This document shows positions 49,230-62,446 of a stretch of DNA of 64,000 nt, piece by piece. The notes under the pieces are model-generated. The model worked only from the letters and a program-made list of their open reading frames with translations, had not been told where the DNA came from and ran no database searches. The translations under genes were made by a program, and so were the position numbers. Position 1 is the first letter of the stretch. Each line of letters begins with the position of its first letter. The stretch comes from Monilinia fructicola (lineage: Eukaryota > Ascomycota > Leotiomycetes > Helotiales > Sclerotiniaceae): NCBI GenBank assembly GCA_008692225.1, contig VICG01000001.1, positions 1,166,501-1,230,500 of the forward strand, read 5' to 3'.

Positions 49230-50712
49230 ATGTTCTCTCGATTCGTAAAGCCAGCAGCTTTCAAGCCAACAGGCTATGGCATCCAAAGAGTGGCACAACA
49301 AACCCGATTCTTAGCTACCGTTGAAGGAAGTGCTGGTCGTGCCATGCCATACACCCGTCCTCGTGCTACCCCTATCTCTCATGACCGAGCTACATTCACG
49401 ATTAGGGTATGTTATGTCGCTTGGTGAATGGAGAAACGCGTTTGGGCTGACCATTTTTGTTAGGATGGCCCGGTCTTTCACGGCAAATCTTTTGGCGCAA
49501 AGTCCAATATTTCCGGTGAAGCTGTTTTCACCACTTCCCTCGTCGGTTACCCTGAATCCATGACCGATCCTTCTTATCGTGGACAAATTCTTGTCTTCAC
49601 TCAACCTTTGATCGGAAATTATGGTGTTCCATCATCTGCCAGAGATGAGCATGGGCTCTTGAAATACTTTGAGTCACCAAACATTCAATGTGTTGGTGTA
49701 GTTGTTGCAGATTATGCTGAGAAGTATAGTCACTGGACGGCCGTGGAGAGTTTGAGTGATTGGTGTGCTCGTGAGGGCGTCCCAGCCATTTCTGGTGTTG
49801 ATACCAGAGCTATTGTCACCTACTTGAGAGAGGAAGGTTCTTCTTTGGCTCGAATCACCATTGGAGAAGAATACGACGCCGATCAAGATGAAGCTTTCGT
49901 TGATCCTGAACAAATCAACCTCGTGAAGAAAAGTTAGCACCAAGGCTCCATTCCATGTTAGCTCTGCCCATGGAGACATGCATGTTGCCGTCATCGATTG
50001 TGGTGTCAAGGAGAACATTTTGAGAAGCTTGGTCAGCCGTGGAGCAAGCGTCACGGTCTTCCCTTATGATTTCCCAATTCACAAGGTCGCTCATCATTTC
50101 GATGGTGTCTTCATCTCCAATGGACCTGGTGACCCAACTCATTGTCAAGAGACTGTCTACCATTTGACCAGGTTGATGGAGTCTTCTCAACTTCCAGTCT
50201 TTGGTATTTGCCTTGGACATCAATTGCTTGCTCTTGCAGCTGGTGCCCGCACCATCAAGCTCAAGTACGGAAACCGTGCCCACAACATTCCAGCTCTAGA
50301 TTTGACCACTGGTCAATGCCACATCACCAGTCAGAACCACGGTTATGCCGTTGATATGACTACTCTCCCATCTGAGTTCAAGGAATACTTTGTCAACTTG
50401 AATGATGGATCTAACGAAGGTATTTCTTCCTTGGATACTGACTTTTCATACTCTCGCTAACACATCATAGGTATGATCCACAAGACCCGCCCAATTTTCT
50501 CCACACAATTCCATCCTGAGGCCAAGGGAGGACCAATGGATTCATCCTACCTCTTCGACATGTACATTGAGAATGTTCAACGTTACAAGAAGAACCAAGC
50601 TGTTTACCCAGCTGGCAAGGATAACAGACCAAACCCTCTTCTCGTAGATATCTTGTCGAAGGAGCGTGTTGGTGTTGCTCCAGCTCAACAAGCTGTTGCT
50701 GCTGCCGCTTGA
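49230..50712 (+). CDS. CPA1: Carbamoyl-phosphate synthase, arginine-specific small (glutaminase) chain, one-base frame break
   Basis: CPA1 hydrolyses glutamine and feeds ammonia to the large subunit CPA2 for carbamoyl phosphate used in arginine synthesis. Exons are 49230-49406, 49464-50419 and 50471-50712; introns of 57 and 51 nt. The N-terminus [20 protein letters not shown] with RFLATVEG looks like a mitochondrial presequence. The CPSase small-chain domain is followed by a class I glutamine amidotransferase: [10 protein letters not shown], nucleophile Cys in [16 protein letters not shown], and His/Glu in [11 protein letters not shown]. Run 49929-49932 has four A where three keep frame; the extra A creates a stop at 49935-49937. 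Removing one A gives 457 residues, divisible by three across all exons. As the gene is needed for arginine prototrophy and otherwise perfect, a sequence error is likeliest. Translation is expected to be arginine-repressed through the uORF. Confidence 0.95.
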
Positions 50713-51355
50713 GTTTAAGGGGGGGGTGTGATTGAATGGGAATTTATGGAGCGTGGGATATGGGTTTGATTTTTATTGGCGTCATAAGTTTCTTGAAACT
50801 CGATAGGATTTTCTTGGAAGCTCAAATGTTTAGTGTTATCAAATTATCAAATTATCCAATGAATAACTGGACTTGAAAACGAGTTGATATATTTCACTAC
50901 CTCGTTAGTCGTTTAAAAACAAGTGGTTGTAAATGCGAATGGAATGTATTCGAGTAACCTATGGCACACTTGAAAGGGAGAAAGGAAAAAGATATGCAAA
51001 ATGCTCAGGCTCAATGGCTTGAAGCACTTGACTATCCAGATGGAAAATGAAAAAATTCTTATCAATCCATTTCACACCAGTCAATACAAAACTCCAGTCA
51101 ACACCAAAGTACGTGGTAGTCAGTCCAACGCACAATTAACAAAACAATACGAAAACGAAACGAAACGAAACGAGACAGTACTTTCTTTGAGCATGTTATA
51201 TTATCATCATTCGTTAATCACCTGAGCATCTATTATTCTCTCTCTCTCTCCCTTTCCCTCTCCTTCTTTTTCTCCTCTCTCTCACACACACATACACACA
51301 TATATACACAATTGGTATGAATTCTCTATTTGAACATTATGTACTTTGAGAGTTT

Positions 51356-51399
51356 CTTTTTTCTTTCTTTCTTTCTTGCTTTCTTGCTTTCTTGCTTTC

Positions 51400-51491
<92 letters not shown>

Positions 51492-51520
51492 TTTCTTTTC
51501 TTTCTTTTTTTTTCTTCTTT
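51356..51520. repeat. (TTTC)n microsatellite
   Basis: About 160 bp of TTTC units with occasional TTGC/TTTG interruptions. Confidence 0.95.
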
Positions 51521-52079
51521 TTGTTTTCTCTTAAACTGGTCAGTTAGTTTACTATCTCTCTTTTTTTTTTAGGGGGGTGCAGGCGCGGGAAGGAGGGTTT
51601 GGGTTGGATTTGGATTTGGGCTTTGTTTCGGTTGATGTTTTGGGGATTGATTGGGATTGGGATTGGATTGGGATTGGGATTGGGATTGGATTAGATTGAG
51701 GTAAGATAGAATGGAGTTTTGTTTGTTTGTTTGTTTGTTTGTTGGATGTTTATTTATTGGGCTGAGGTAAGGTAAGGTAAAGTAAGGTAAATCATTTTTG
51801 TTTGTTTGTATAAAAAGATATATAAATGTATAAATGTATAGATGTATAGATGAATAAAAAATTTTCCACAATCAACAGCAGACACGCTTCAGATTTCAGG
51901 ATTGAGGATTCAGGATTGGTGGAGTATACATACTTTGAATTCGTTGATGTTACTTTGGTGATATATTCTTTCTTTCTCTTCCTTGTATACACACTGGGGT
52001 TTTGCATTCATTTATTCATTCTTTGAGTCGTTCCTTGAGTTGTTGTTATGGATGGATGGAGGGCCCGGGGCGAGGGGGG

Positions 52080-52460
52080 CAGGAGATGAGGTGAGATGAT
52101 GAGATGAGAGTGATGAGATGATGATGATGATGATGAGATGATGAGATGATGATGAGATGATGAGATGATTGAGATGATGAGATGATGATGATGATGATGA
52201 TGATGAGATGATGAGATGATGAGATGATGAGATGATGAGATGATGAGATGATGAGATGATGAGATGATGAGATGATGAGATGATGAGATGATGAGATGAT
52301 GAGATGATGAGATGATGAGATGATGATGAGATGATGAGATGATGATGAGAGATGATGAGATATGAGATATGAGATATGATGATGATGAGATGATGAGATA
52401 TGAGATATGAGATATGAGATATGAGATATGAGATATGAGATGATGAGATATGATATGAGT
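52080..52460. repeat. GATGA / ATGAGATG satellite
   Basis: About 380 bp of GATGAGAT-type and GATGAT-type repeats, passing into GATATGA units at the right end. Confidence 0.95.
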
Positions 52461-52500
52461 GGGGATGTAGAATGGGAGATGAATTTTTTCATATTGTTTG

Positions 52501-55500
52501 TTTTTGTGCTGTGAGGATGGGGATTGCAGTGTGGGTGGTGTTTTATATACTCTTACCGAAAGGGAACGGAGCGCATCTCTGGATTCGAGGGTGGGATTTT
52601 GGAGTCTGTGTATGTACGTAGGGAGAGGGCTTGGGTGTTGTGTTACGTTATGCTGGATTGTGTTAGTGTGTCAGTGTGGGAGATGCTGGAGATGTTGCGT
52701 TGTAGGTGCTGTGTGTGTTGTGTTGTGGTGGCGAGAATGAGGAGAGGGTTTGAGTGAGCTAGTTGTGGGGGTGGAGATGAATTGAGATGGGTTAGTATGG
52801 TTGGCGGGGTGTTGTTCTTTAATTGTGTGCACTGGTTGGTGGGATCCATACGTTGTAGTATGTCCCGTCCATAAATTATGATTCCCATTTCCTCTTTCGA
52901 GAAAGGGGGAAGAGCATCGGGCCTTGAGATGCAGACTACCCTTACGTTCGAGGATACTCGGGCGGGGGTTTATCGTCGCGGTGGCATCCTCGCCGTGGTG
53001 CATCGCGTCGCTGGAATGCAGATTGTGGGATTCCAAGTGCAAGGTAGAGGATTGACATGGCATGATTTGGGTTCTTTGGATTTATTCAGCGTGCGTGGGA
53101 GTATGTGATTCGTGCTTTGTTTTTGGCAGTCTGTGGTCTGCGGTCTGCGGTTGGGATGGTACGACGAGGTTGTGCAGAGGGCGTCGTGGTTGGCTCATGA
53201 TCATCCATATCGCCGAGAGGTATCTTTGCAGATCTGGAGAGATCGCCCAGATCACGGCGCGTTCTTCATGATGTGCATAGGGTAAGATTGTGAAGGTGGA
53301 AGATTGGTCTTTCCGGAACTGAGAATCGTACGCCACCTGAACTTTGTGCCCGAGATGTGCGGGAGGTAGATGGGGATTTCGTCTTGAGAAATGGGTATCT
53401 TGGTTGAGAGTTCAACTTCTTATCAGGGTTGCGGTAACGTGCCGGGGATTCTTCATTGTGGGTTTGAGAGGGTGATCGGTCGAGGCCATTGTTTGACACT
53501 TCGGAGTGCTGCGTAGAGGTTTGATTTCTCCCTCTCCTCTCCTTTTTTGTAGGATGGCGGCCCGACTCGTGGAGGTTGTCTGGTTGGGTATGCTAGAGGT
53601 CAAGAATTGTATACGTGGAGCATCAAGGACAGCTTTTTGAAAATCTGGATATCTTGGTGAGTTTTGGGTGATTTGCTTACATGTGTTGGTCTTTTTCATA
53701 ATAGTTCTTTTCGTTTTATCTCTCTGGAAGTAGTTTGATTTGAGGGTCTGGAGACATGGGGGTATGTCTTTGGAGGATTTGGTTTTCGGGTTTGGGTGTG
53801 GTATGGTTTCCTGCTAGGCGGACAGTGAGATGGGAGTGTTTGGGCTGGCTGGAGATATATTGAAGTCTTGATGAAAAAATGCTCGAGTGGTGGTGACGAG
53901 TGAAGATTAAGATACCCCAGGCGAATAAGGGTTCACTGTGGCCAAAACCTTGCCTGGGGGAGGGGGTGGGCTTTATGTAGATGTCAGTAATGTTTCCAAT
54001 GATGATTCAAGTTTCTATCGATTTTAATGCAGTACAAGTAGATTGCAATAGTATCTTACTTCGATTCCAGAGTCAATATTCCTACATTCAGATTGCGGTC
54101 CGGATATTTAGAATCCTACTCTGAGTGACACAACGAAAGCCCACGTTCTGGTTAATCCTTAGGTAGCTTCATAAAGCATGCGGATCTTACGCTGCCACCA
54201 AATAGCTAATGGGCGTGACAGATATCCCGGGCAGAAGTTGATGCGCGAGGAACCCGTGAGCTGCAGCTTAGAGCGAGCTTCTTACTTGCTCTACGCTGCA
54301 TGTAGCCGCCATTGACGATGGCGCCGAGGCTTATACGTATATGCTGCAGGCTGGTGGGCCATCTGTTGTATTTTGGCGTGGGCATACTGATACGGGATTT
54401 CTCCTGCCAGCAGATATGCGGATGCTTCATAGTCGCCAGTGTACCAAAAGTGGTCGCATTATGATTCCTACAATGGGCTCTGGTTTCCTCTTCCCGGTTA
54501 CCACCATTATCGCAATGTGCTATATGCAAATGCCATGTATATTGTGGTGTGTTATAGGAATATCCATGGCGATCCGTCCGAGTGTGGGGTTTCAACAGCA
54601 TTGATTCATGTAAATGGGAGTTGACAGGAGTAATCTACTTTTTTCTCAAGTTTAGCTTGTTGATTTTGGTAGATTGAGCTAGGTAGGCAGGCTTATTTAA
54701 GTATCTTACAAGATCTTCTCTTGGGTACCCAAATGTCACCAAGAATATCATCGGTTTTTTAATATTACCATTGATGCTGTTATCGTTATGAGTATCGAAG
54801 CTATTTAAAATTTGAAGTGGTTGTTGATACATTATGATAAAATAGGGGGGTGCAAGCGAGGTTGAAACAACAACTTATTTCAACGACACAATAAAAGAAC
54901 TTACTCTAACTAAATGATAAAATGTTTTGGAATAGCTTTTGATACTAATGAGATAGTATTTACTGTTATTGTTAAAGTGGAGTTGATATTAAAAAGTTAA
55001 AGAGTTGAGATGAAATGGAAGTGGGATTGAGAATGGTATGTTACTATTTTGAAGCCATCTTGAAACTCAAATAATACTCCAAAAGACTTTTTGTGTGGAA
55101 ACTCGAAAGCTCCTATCATCATATGTATACAATATCAGGCGTTAGAAGGACTGTGTGTAATTATGGCATATTATTATGATATTGGTTTCCTAGGATTCGA
55201 AGAGAGATTTGTAGACACTCACTTCTTTGTGCGAGAAGACAGTTGGATAGAACTGGCTTGAATTTGGTTCCCGGGTACCACAAGAACTTTCCAGGCTTTG
55301 GGATCCAAGTGGTCAATTTGCTTCTTGTCCTGAGGGGCGGCTAACCATTCGAAAAAGTTGATCGAAGGACTCAAGATGTTCCTCTAGACCCTTACGCTCT
55401 TTTGGCTGTTGATTTTGATTACTCGGGATATAGTGAGTCGAGCAATAAGGAGGATAATGCAGTACGTCAGTATGTTGATTAAAGGAAATTTTTGGACATC

Positions 55501-56160
55501 GCTTGGATAGTCAAGAATAGGTCGACCTTGATGATAACATCCAACTGCACTGAGTGCTTCCCTCTTCAAGATCAATATGTTATGGTCACGAGATCGAACA
55601 GGGAGATAAATCCCACGTATCGCCTTCGATCCGGCTCATCTGTCCATTGTCATATCCGCAGAGATACCCATTCCCAACCAGTGAGTCTACCCACTTGCGC
55701 AACCTTAACCCTTTATCTCCTCTAATATCCTTCTCTTTTTTCTCAGCAAAGTAGTAGATATATCTATGTAGAACCGTGAATTTCGCCTCGGTATTCCTTG
55801 CGTTGAGCTTAGGCTAAAGTCTTCTGCCTACTTCGTGAGGCTTGCTCGAATCGGTTTCAACCGAATCCCTTCCTCTTCTTCAAGATCCCCAAAATCATTT
55901 TCACAAACGTATCGGGAATTGTTACGCATTGCGTGAATGCATGAAGATTACCATTAGCTGCATGTCCTTGGTAGTCATGGAAATCATTGGCTTTGACCTT
56001 TCCTGCCTGTAGTGGACGAAAGACAACCTTGGAAGTTCATTTGGGCAATGCAAAATCTCGTTTGTAAGTAAATACTAGCTTGATCGAAGATGTCACAGTT
56101 GACAAGTACTACTTAATAATAAGATAGTAAAAAGTGATATCATAATAGACTTTTTAGCCA
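52501..56160. other. Intergenic region without a supported gene
   Basis: Several overlapping frames of 60-130 codons on both strands (for example 52671-53063 and 54206-54601) lack recognisable domains. 54240-54600 is more GC-rich and keeps open frames on both strands, which may mark an old relic. I name no gene here. Confidence 0.45.
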
Positions 56161-56860
56161 GCCCAGACAGGTTTAAAGTTTCCGACATGTATTATAAGTT
56201 TCTATAATAATTATAATTAAAGCATACCTAGGTATTATATATTGTAGATCGCAAAAGTATATACTACAGAGTCGCATATTATATATTAAATATTATAACG
56301 AGACATTATGTAGATTATGTATTATAGTAAAGCTAAATTCTTATTATAACTATCTATTCTTTTTATTTGAATAATAATATTAGCAATACTGCTAGTGTTT
56401 ATTCTATTATAACTATTATTATAAATATTATATAATAGATAAATAATTAATAAATAATAAATAATAATAAAATTTATTATTGTAACGGTCGTCACGGAAC
56501 GGCTACGGTGTCGTAGCCGACCTTTCGGCAAGGACGAAACACAGCAGTATTAGATTATAACTAAATAGCTTAAGTAGCTTTTAGCTTTTACTACGTTTAT
56601 GATTTGCCGGAGCATGGCATAATTACTATTAAAGTTAGAGATAATCTTAAACTATTTAAGAGAATCTCAAAATATTTGAGAAATATCAAATATTAAATAT
56701 TAAATATTAAATATTAAATATTAATAATTGTTAGAATTTATATATTTATATATTTATATATTTTATTAATTGAAGATATTGAATCTATAATATACGATAT
56801 ATAATTTTATAATATATAATATAGAATCTTATAATCTTATCTGGGATTGACCTAAAAAGG
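56161..56860. other. AT-rich patch with an LTR-like start
   Basis: An AT-rich island. At 56481 it contains TGTAACGGTCGTCACGG followed by a hairpin (CGGCTACGGTGTCGTAGCCG, about 56498-56517). TGTAACGG is a common start of fungal LTRs, but I could not identify the other end or a target duplication. ATTAA repeats occupy about 56690-56725. Confidence 0.35.
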
Positions 56861-59612
56861 CGCTATAGATATCCATCGAGAGCTACGCGCTGCTACCCAT
56901 CCACACTATAGCCTCAGCTTATAATTCTAATCATATAATAGAAGCCAACGGCTTTTGAATTTGCTTCTCTCGCCAAAGTCCTAGAGACACTTATTAGCCT
57001 TCTGGCGAGCGCATCCAAACGAGCCTCGGCTAACTCCCCTGCATTGTGCAGTGGTCCATCCCGGCTTCAACCCCCAAGTTAACCATACACCTCAAGAATC
57101 AGGCTTCGAGATAAGCGAAGGAGGTGCGCAAGTAAGCTGCTATCTGAGACAATGAATGCAACTCTTCCTCGCCCCGCATAATTTTACCTCGCTGAAACCT
57201 TGCCTTCTGTCGCGTCCGGATGCGCAGATGCGCGCTAAGCTTGAATTACCATCCTTGCTCCAGATTCTTGGGAGAGATATAAGCACCTGCCACGGCTTTC
57301 TTGGTTCTATAGCTACTTTCACTTGTAAAAAACTACTTGGGAAAAATCTCGAACATTGATGATCCTTCTCTGCCCTCATCCCAAACTTGGATTTCGTGGC
57401 TTCCTATCACGTAAATCACAGCGTTCAGCATACAGTAAGATGCCGAATTTCCGAACCGAAATAAATGCTGCACGTTTAGAATTTGGCAATCTTCAAACCA
57501 TCATTCTCATCTAAGTGATGGATAGCCTCTTTGGACAGGCTGAGATTCTTCTAGGTCTACCACGTGAAGTCCCAATCAGCTCCCGCGCCGGCGAGGTGGA
57601 TGTCTAGCTGCGCGACGATGAATCTGTGGAGGTTTTAAAATTAGTTTTTCGACCCTAGGATCCGAGTCGATTCGAAAAGAGAAGAGGCGACGTGAAGGTA
57701 ATTGCTACAAAACGCACGTCAAGGTAAAACGACACACTTTGACCTAACCCAAAGAGCCAAGTTGAGAATAAAGTACTCGTTCAGAGACTCAACTACGAAT
57801 CCAAGATACAGATGCACAACCATCAACCCAAGCGAGAAAGGATCTTGACCCATTGAGAGCATGCGGGAGAAATTATCTCCATTCCAGCCCCAGAGCGCTC
57901 ATGCTCGGTACGCGTGATGTCGCACCCAAGCTGAGATAGGATACGAGGGCGGTATACATCTCGAAGATACTTCCCGAACCCGGCATGGGTGTGGAAAAGG
58001 ATCTATCTATCTAAGCATGAGAGCCCACCAGTCAAGATATTCGACTCTCGGGCGGGATCTCATGTTGATATTACCCGCTATGAGAACACCACCACGAACC
58101 TTCGAAAATCTCTTGGATTGGGATAGGGAAAGGGAAAGGGCATGCACGCTTCTAGATTACAATTCTATCTTATAATCAGCAGCAGGTCTAGCTTTTTAAA
58201 AGGCTAGCCCAACAAGAAGAATAGAATGGTCTTTCTGCCCGCGCGAACGGGCACCCAGCCCCTGCCCCAGCGCTCCTAGATCCAAGTGCCCGCCGTCAAA
58301 ATCAAGTACCATATCGCGATTCGCAGCGACAGCTCCGCATCCATAGCCCAGATGAGCAGGATCTAGAAGAGCAATGCAGGCAGAGGACTAGATGCAGTGA
58401 ATGCATCGAAGACACCGGGGCCGATATCTCGCCTCGCTTCTCATCCCAGACTCTCCTCCAATCTTGTGATGAGTATTCGTCATATTGCGTATATTGGTCC
58501 ATATCACAGTCCGCATAAGTGAATCATTGGGAATATATATCCGTATACAGTATCAGATGATAACCATATTACTGTCGATATCCAATTTAGCATGCGTACA
58601 ACACTGAATACCACCTACCTATGAGAACCTATTCAAAGACCGGAATCAGATCCGGGATATGTATTTGATGCTGAATTGGGATTGGGAATGGGCATTTTAA
58701 ATCCTAATTAGGCTTAGATTATTCCTTGGACGATCCTAGTCAAGCACGAAATGCCCCCGGCCATTCCAGAGATGGAGTTCCATCAGACATCACCCGAGAT
58801 GAACGACCGCCACGACACAGCGGAAATGGGGAAACTGTAAATGAGGGAACGACAGAATGGCATGGGGGAAGATGGGGAGGAGATGGCAGGCTTCAAATCG
58901 CGATGGGACGGATTCCATATCCATGACTTCAGCAGCACATTTTCCAAGAGAGAGCCCAGCATCAGAGGCAGTGCCCCCGCAACTCAATCCTCCCATCACC
59001 AAAACCGAAAAATAACACTCACACTCATCGTTGCAAAATCCCATTATTGATTTCATCGCCACGTGTCATATCTCATCTACATCTATCCATAAATACTCAT
59101 CAAGGCCTCGCTATCCTCCAACATCGTCGGTCTTTTGATCGTTCGCCGCCGTTTATTATGTACAACTTTTTTTCTTTTTCCCTTTTTGCAGACCCGTGTC
59201 TGCCATCATTATCTAAAAGCATCGATCGAATCGAAAGATCTCGAGGTTATTTTTGTTCAACTTGGATCTTGTTGCCAACAATTTGTCGCAAGGCCAACAA
59301 CCTATGTTGATAGTGTAGCTCATTGAAAGAAGAGCAGCCACTGGAGTGACCTTCTGATCTTCGTGATATCCTCGCGAGAAGATGAAAGAGCCTCGTTCGT
59401 CAGGTATCCTCCCATGAGTAGGCAACGACCCCATATCGACAAGTAAACTTTTGAGTAAAAATATGTATACAAAAGAAGGAGAAGGTATAAAGCACGCTCG
59501 CTCACGCTCGGGGAATCGCACCACCAATCATCCATCACATCGCCTGGAGGGAAAATGTTTCTCCATCCACACCACGCCGGTATCCATCTCCGCGGGTGAG
59601 AAACTTTCCGCG
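56861..59612. other. Intergenic region without a supported gene
   Basis: Ordinary composition with only short frames (longest about 90 codons near 58790-59062 on the minus strand). The 66-codon minus frame at 58302-58502 (MDQYTQYDEYSSQDWRRVW at its start) has coding-like composition but no context. Nothing else identified. Confidence 0.45.
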
Positions 59613-61086
59613 TCAGGATGAAACATCACCAGCAGAACTCACACCAACGCTTAGTTTCGTCTCATCAATCCTTCTTCCCCTCATTTCTCGTCTACTTCTA
59701 CCCCTTCTCTCCCCATCCCTCTTGATATGAATAACCTCCCCATTAGGAGCAACCGGCTCACCACCAAACTCACTTCCAGGACCGAAATCCGGCTCGCCAC
59801 CCAAACTGCCAAAGATATCTCCAATGTAATTAGTAGCGTTTACCCCTGCGGCAAACGTGGTGTTCCACCCCCCAGAACACCCTTGATGACTTCGGTACCG
59901 GCAAGGTAGATATTCTCGACGGCGATTTCAAAGCCTCCTTGATTGGAGTACAAGAGGTTGTATTCAACCGACGCACCGGGGTACGGACGATCGAAATCCG
60001 AAGCCGTGCGCATGATGATGATACGGGAGAAATCGACGATCTTGAAAAGGGCAGCGCGGAGGAGAGCGGAGAGCGTGGCGTTGTCTTCTTGGGCTGTGAT
60101 GCAGTAGACTCCGGATCCGTTGGTGAAGAGAGCCGTGGTGTTTTCGAAGGCTTCTCCGAGGAGAGTACCGGAGTAGTAGACATCTGACGTGGCGGTATCG
60201 CACGTGATGACTGTGGGCGCATGTGTTGCGGCTTGGTAGGCGTTTGCGCCGGCGGAGGTGCTGTTGGATGCGTATCTAGCACGGTAGGCGATCGAGGTTG
60301 CTGAATCGTTCAAGGACGCTCTTTGTGCGAATCCGACGGCCAGATCTCGGAGTGGTTCGTTGACTTCGAATACTTCGGTTCCGTAGATGAGCCAGGGTAC
60401 TGGTCTGGAGCATAGGAGCCTTGGGGGAAATATCCGGTGGTGAAGTTGTCGGGTTTCTCTCTGGCATCAAATTCATACTGGAGAGCTACTTGGATGGCGT
60501 ATCTTGAAAATGCGACGTCACCGAGGGTACCGTGTTTGGGGTTAACACCACCAATACCACCAATGAGGAAATATGTCGAGGTGAGATCAAAAGCGGGGGA
60601 GAGGGTCAGGGCCGTGATGGTTGAAGCTGCATTGATTTCGGATTCACCCGTGGTGAGTTGGCAAACGGAACCATCGGCGAGACAGTGGGCTTGTGGGAAA
60701 AGAGGAGAAAAACCGGGGACGGTAATGTTTTTTGCAAGGAGATTTCCGATGGAACCAGCGGTATATGAATTTTCATACCAGATATCCGCTTCAGGTGAGA
60801 ACTATAGATTTGTCAGACGATATACATAAATTAAACATGTTTATCTCAACTGTTGAAACGAGAATGAAGAAGAACGTCCGGGAGGGAGAAAAGATAAGAC
60901 ACTATCAAACATGCATACCATGGAAATAATGAAAACCTTAGGTTTTACAACATCTTCGGCCTGAGCAGTGTAATGGATATCCTTCTTGCTCAAGTTAGGT
61001 TTTGGGAGTCCGAATGGTTTGGTGCTTGAAGCAGAAGCCACAGATGCCACACCTGCCAAGAGACTGAGAAGAGCTGTAGTACGCAT
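59613..61086 (-). CDS. Purine nucleoside permease (NUP family) protein, two homopolymer frame breaks
   Basis: Two exons on the minus strand, 61086-60919 and 60801-59613, with a 117-nt intron (GTATGC donor, TCTGACA branch, CTATAG acceptor). The start MRTTALLSLLAGVASVASAS is a signal-peptide-like segment. Family hallmarks in order: KPKVFIISM then FSPEADIWYENSYTAGSIGN, FPQAHCLADGSVCQLTTGES, the glycine-rich YFLIGGIGGVNPKHGTLGD, FEVNEPLRDLAVGFA, VITCDTATSDVYYSGTLLGE, IIIMRTASDFDRPYPG, and a C-terminal region with NATNYIGDIFG. Fungal NUP proteins are linked to nucleoside uptake and also resemble nucleoside phosphorylases; the substrate here is unknown. G/C runs 60395-60397 and 59868-59873 are each one base short of the frame-keeping length. 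Adding both gives 452 residues with exon lengths divisible by three. The Arg-rich tail (GERRGRSRREMRG) is unusual. Confidence 0.9.
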
Positions 61087-62446
61087 GTTCAATCGAGCCC
61101 CAAGGGTATGATGAAATGGAAGTAAAGAAAGGTATTATTGAGAGAGGCGTGAAGGGGTTAGCCGGGAGTATTATGAAGAAGGGACACTCTTGGGGAAAGA
61201 GGAAAGAGGAAAGAGCACAAAGAGAAGATCTTTAGAAAAGAGTATACTCAATGGTATGTATCTATGTATATAAAAAGAGAAGTTGTGGAAGAGGTAAGGA
61301 GCAAGAGGAAAAACGAAGGAGAAAGCATTTGGAAGGTTAATATATTCGTTCCGTGGTACCTGCAGTGAATTCTTCAGCAGTTCAAAATGCTTGCAAAACC
61401 ATCCAATGTAATCTACATGACCTAATCCCCACAAATCTCCTCAAAAGCGTGTTTCATCACACTCTCCCGATATTCACACATTTTTACCTCTCTTTGGGGT
61501 TCAGCCAATCGCCTGTTCTCATTCCATGGAGAAGCTGACCGTTAAGCTGATCTTTGATCTTCCTTGCAGATAGCAGAGGAGGACTTTGTAGCTAGATTTG
61601 TATCTAGATAGACATGGGTATAGATAGGTATGGGTATGGGTATGGATATGGATATGGGTATGGAGATGGATATGGATACCGGTATGGACTCTGGACTCTG
61701 GAGTCATCTCATACAAGCCCATCCTACGTACGGAGTATATGATAACTTATAAGACATAAGATATCACATAATAGTGAAGTCCCCGCTTTCTCATCCAGAG
61801 TCCGATATCGTCACCAAGTACTCGTACTAGATCATAAATCCAGATGTACTTACTGTGCAGTGCGGTATAGAATGGTTTCTTATCGCTTTGCATGCGAACC
61901 GCACAGCTTGCATCATGTAACCAACCTTATGGATGCATATAAGCCTTGAATCTTACCATCTCGTTCCTGTCTGAGGCTGTCTCCCAGATCCCAGACTCCC
62001 AGACTCCCACAAAGTCCCCTTGAGATATATTCTCCTAGTTACATATTCAGTCACGCCTCCGTGGCTCTCTTGTTCTTGGCGTGATACCAGACCGAGTAAT
62101 GAGGATGGCCATTGGTATGATTGTTGTCATACAAATAAGGAGAAGTGGAACAAATTAGTGACAAGTAGTATTTGATTTTCATATTCTCACTGTCATGGTT
62201 TTGATATGTACTCCATAATCTACGACAGGATTGATAAGAGACGAGGAGTTTCGTCAAAGTCAATGAGAAATGAGAAATGAGAAAAATGGGATTGAAGTTT
62301 TGAACAGTCGGTGGAACGAAGAAGTATTAAGGTTAAGAATAGATTAATTTAATTTTTTGGTTCATGGGTTCCAAGTTCCAACAATTCCTTGTTCCTATAG
62401 TCGATTGATTCATCCATGATTAGTTCTACTCTATACTGTCTAATAT
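61087..62446. other. Promoter side of the NUP gene and intergenic DNA
   Basis: Purine-rich leader sequence at 61100-61330 precedes the minus-strand NUP gene. A GGTATG-type microsatellite lies at about 61612-61690. No further gene is supported. Confidence 0.5.

Larger units (their letters stand above)
50713..52500. other. Microsatellite-rich intergenic region
   Basis: After the CPA1 3' UTR come a CT/CA tract (51238-51300), a (TTTC)n array (51356-51520), GGGATT-type repeats (51600-51700), (GTTT)n (51718-51742) and GATGA-type repeats (52080-52460). Long frames over these arrays (Ser/Phe/Leu, or Ser/His/Ile repeats) are artefacts of the repeats. Confidence 0.8.

Noticed and set aside
49920..49945. 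A tiny intron in CPA1 to explain the frame break
   Set aside because: Any GT..AG pair here is about 15 nt, far below the fungal minimum, and deleting a single A restores the conserved protein exactly.
51330..51572. Two overlapping Phe/Leu/Ser-repeat frames
   Set aside because: Direct translation of the (TTTC)n microsatellite.
52046..52492. 148-codon Ser/His/Ile repeat frame on the minus strand
   Set aside because: Translation of the GATGA satellite.
54206..54601. 131-codon minus frame overlapping 87- and 61-codon plus frames
   Set aside because: Both strands are open, neither has a recognised family or consistent coding signal. Perhaps a relic, but not annotatable.
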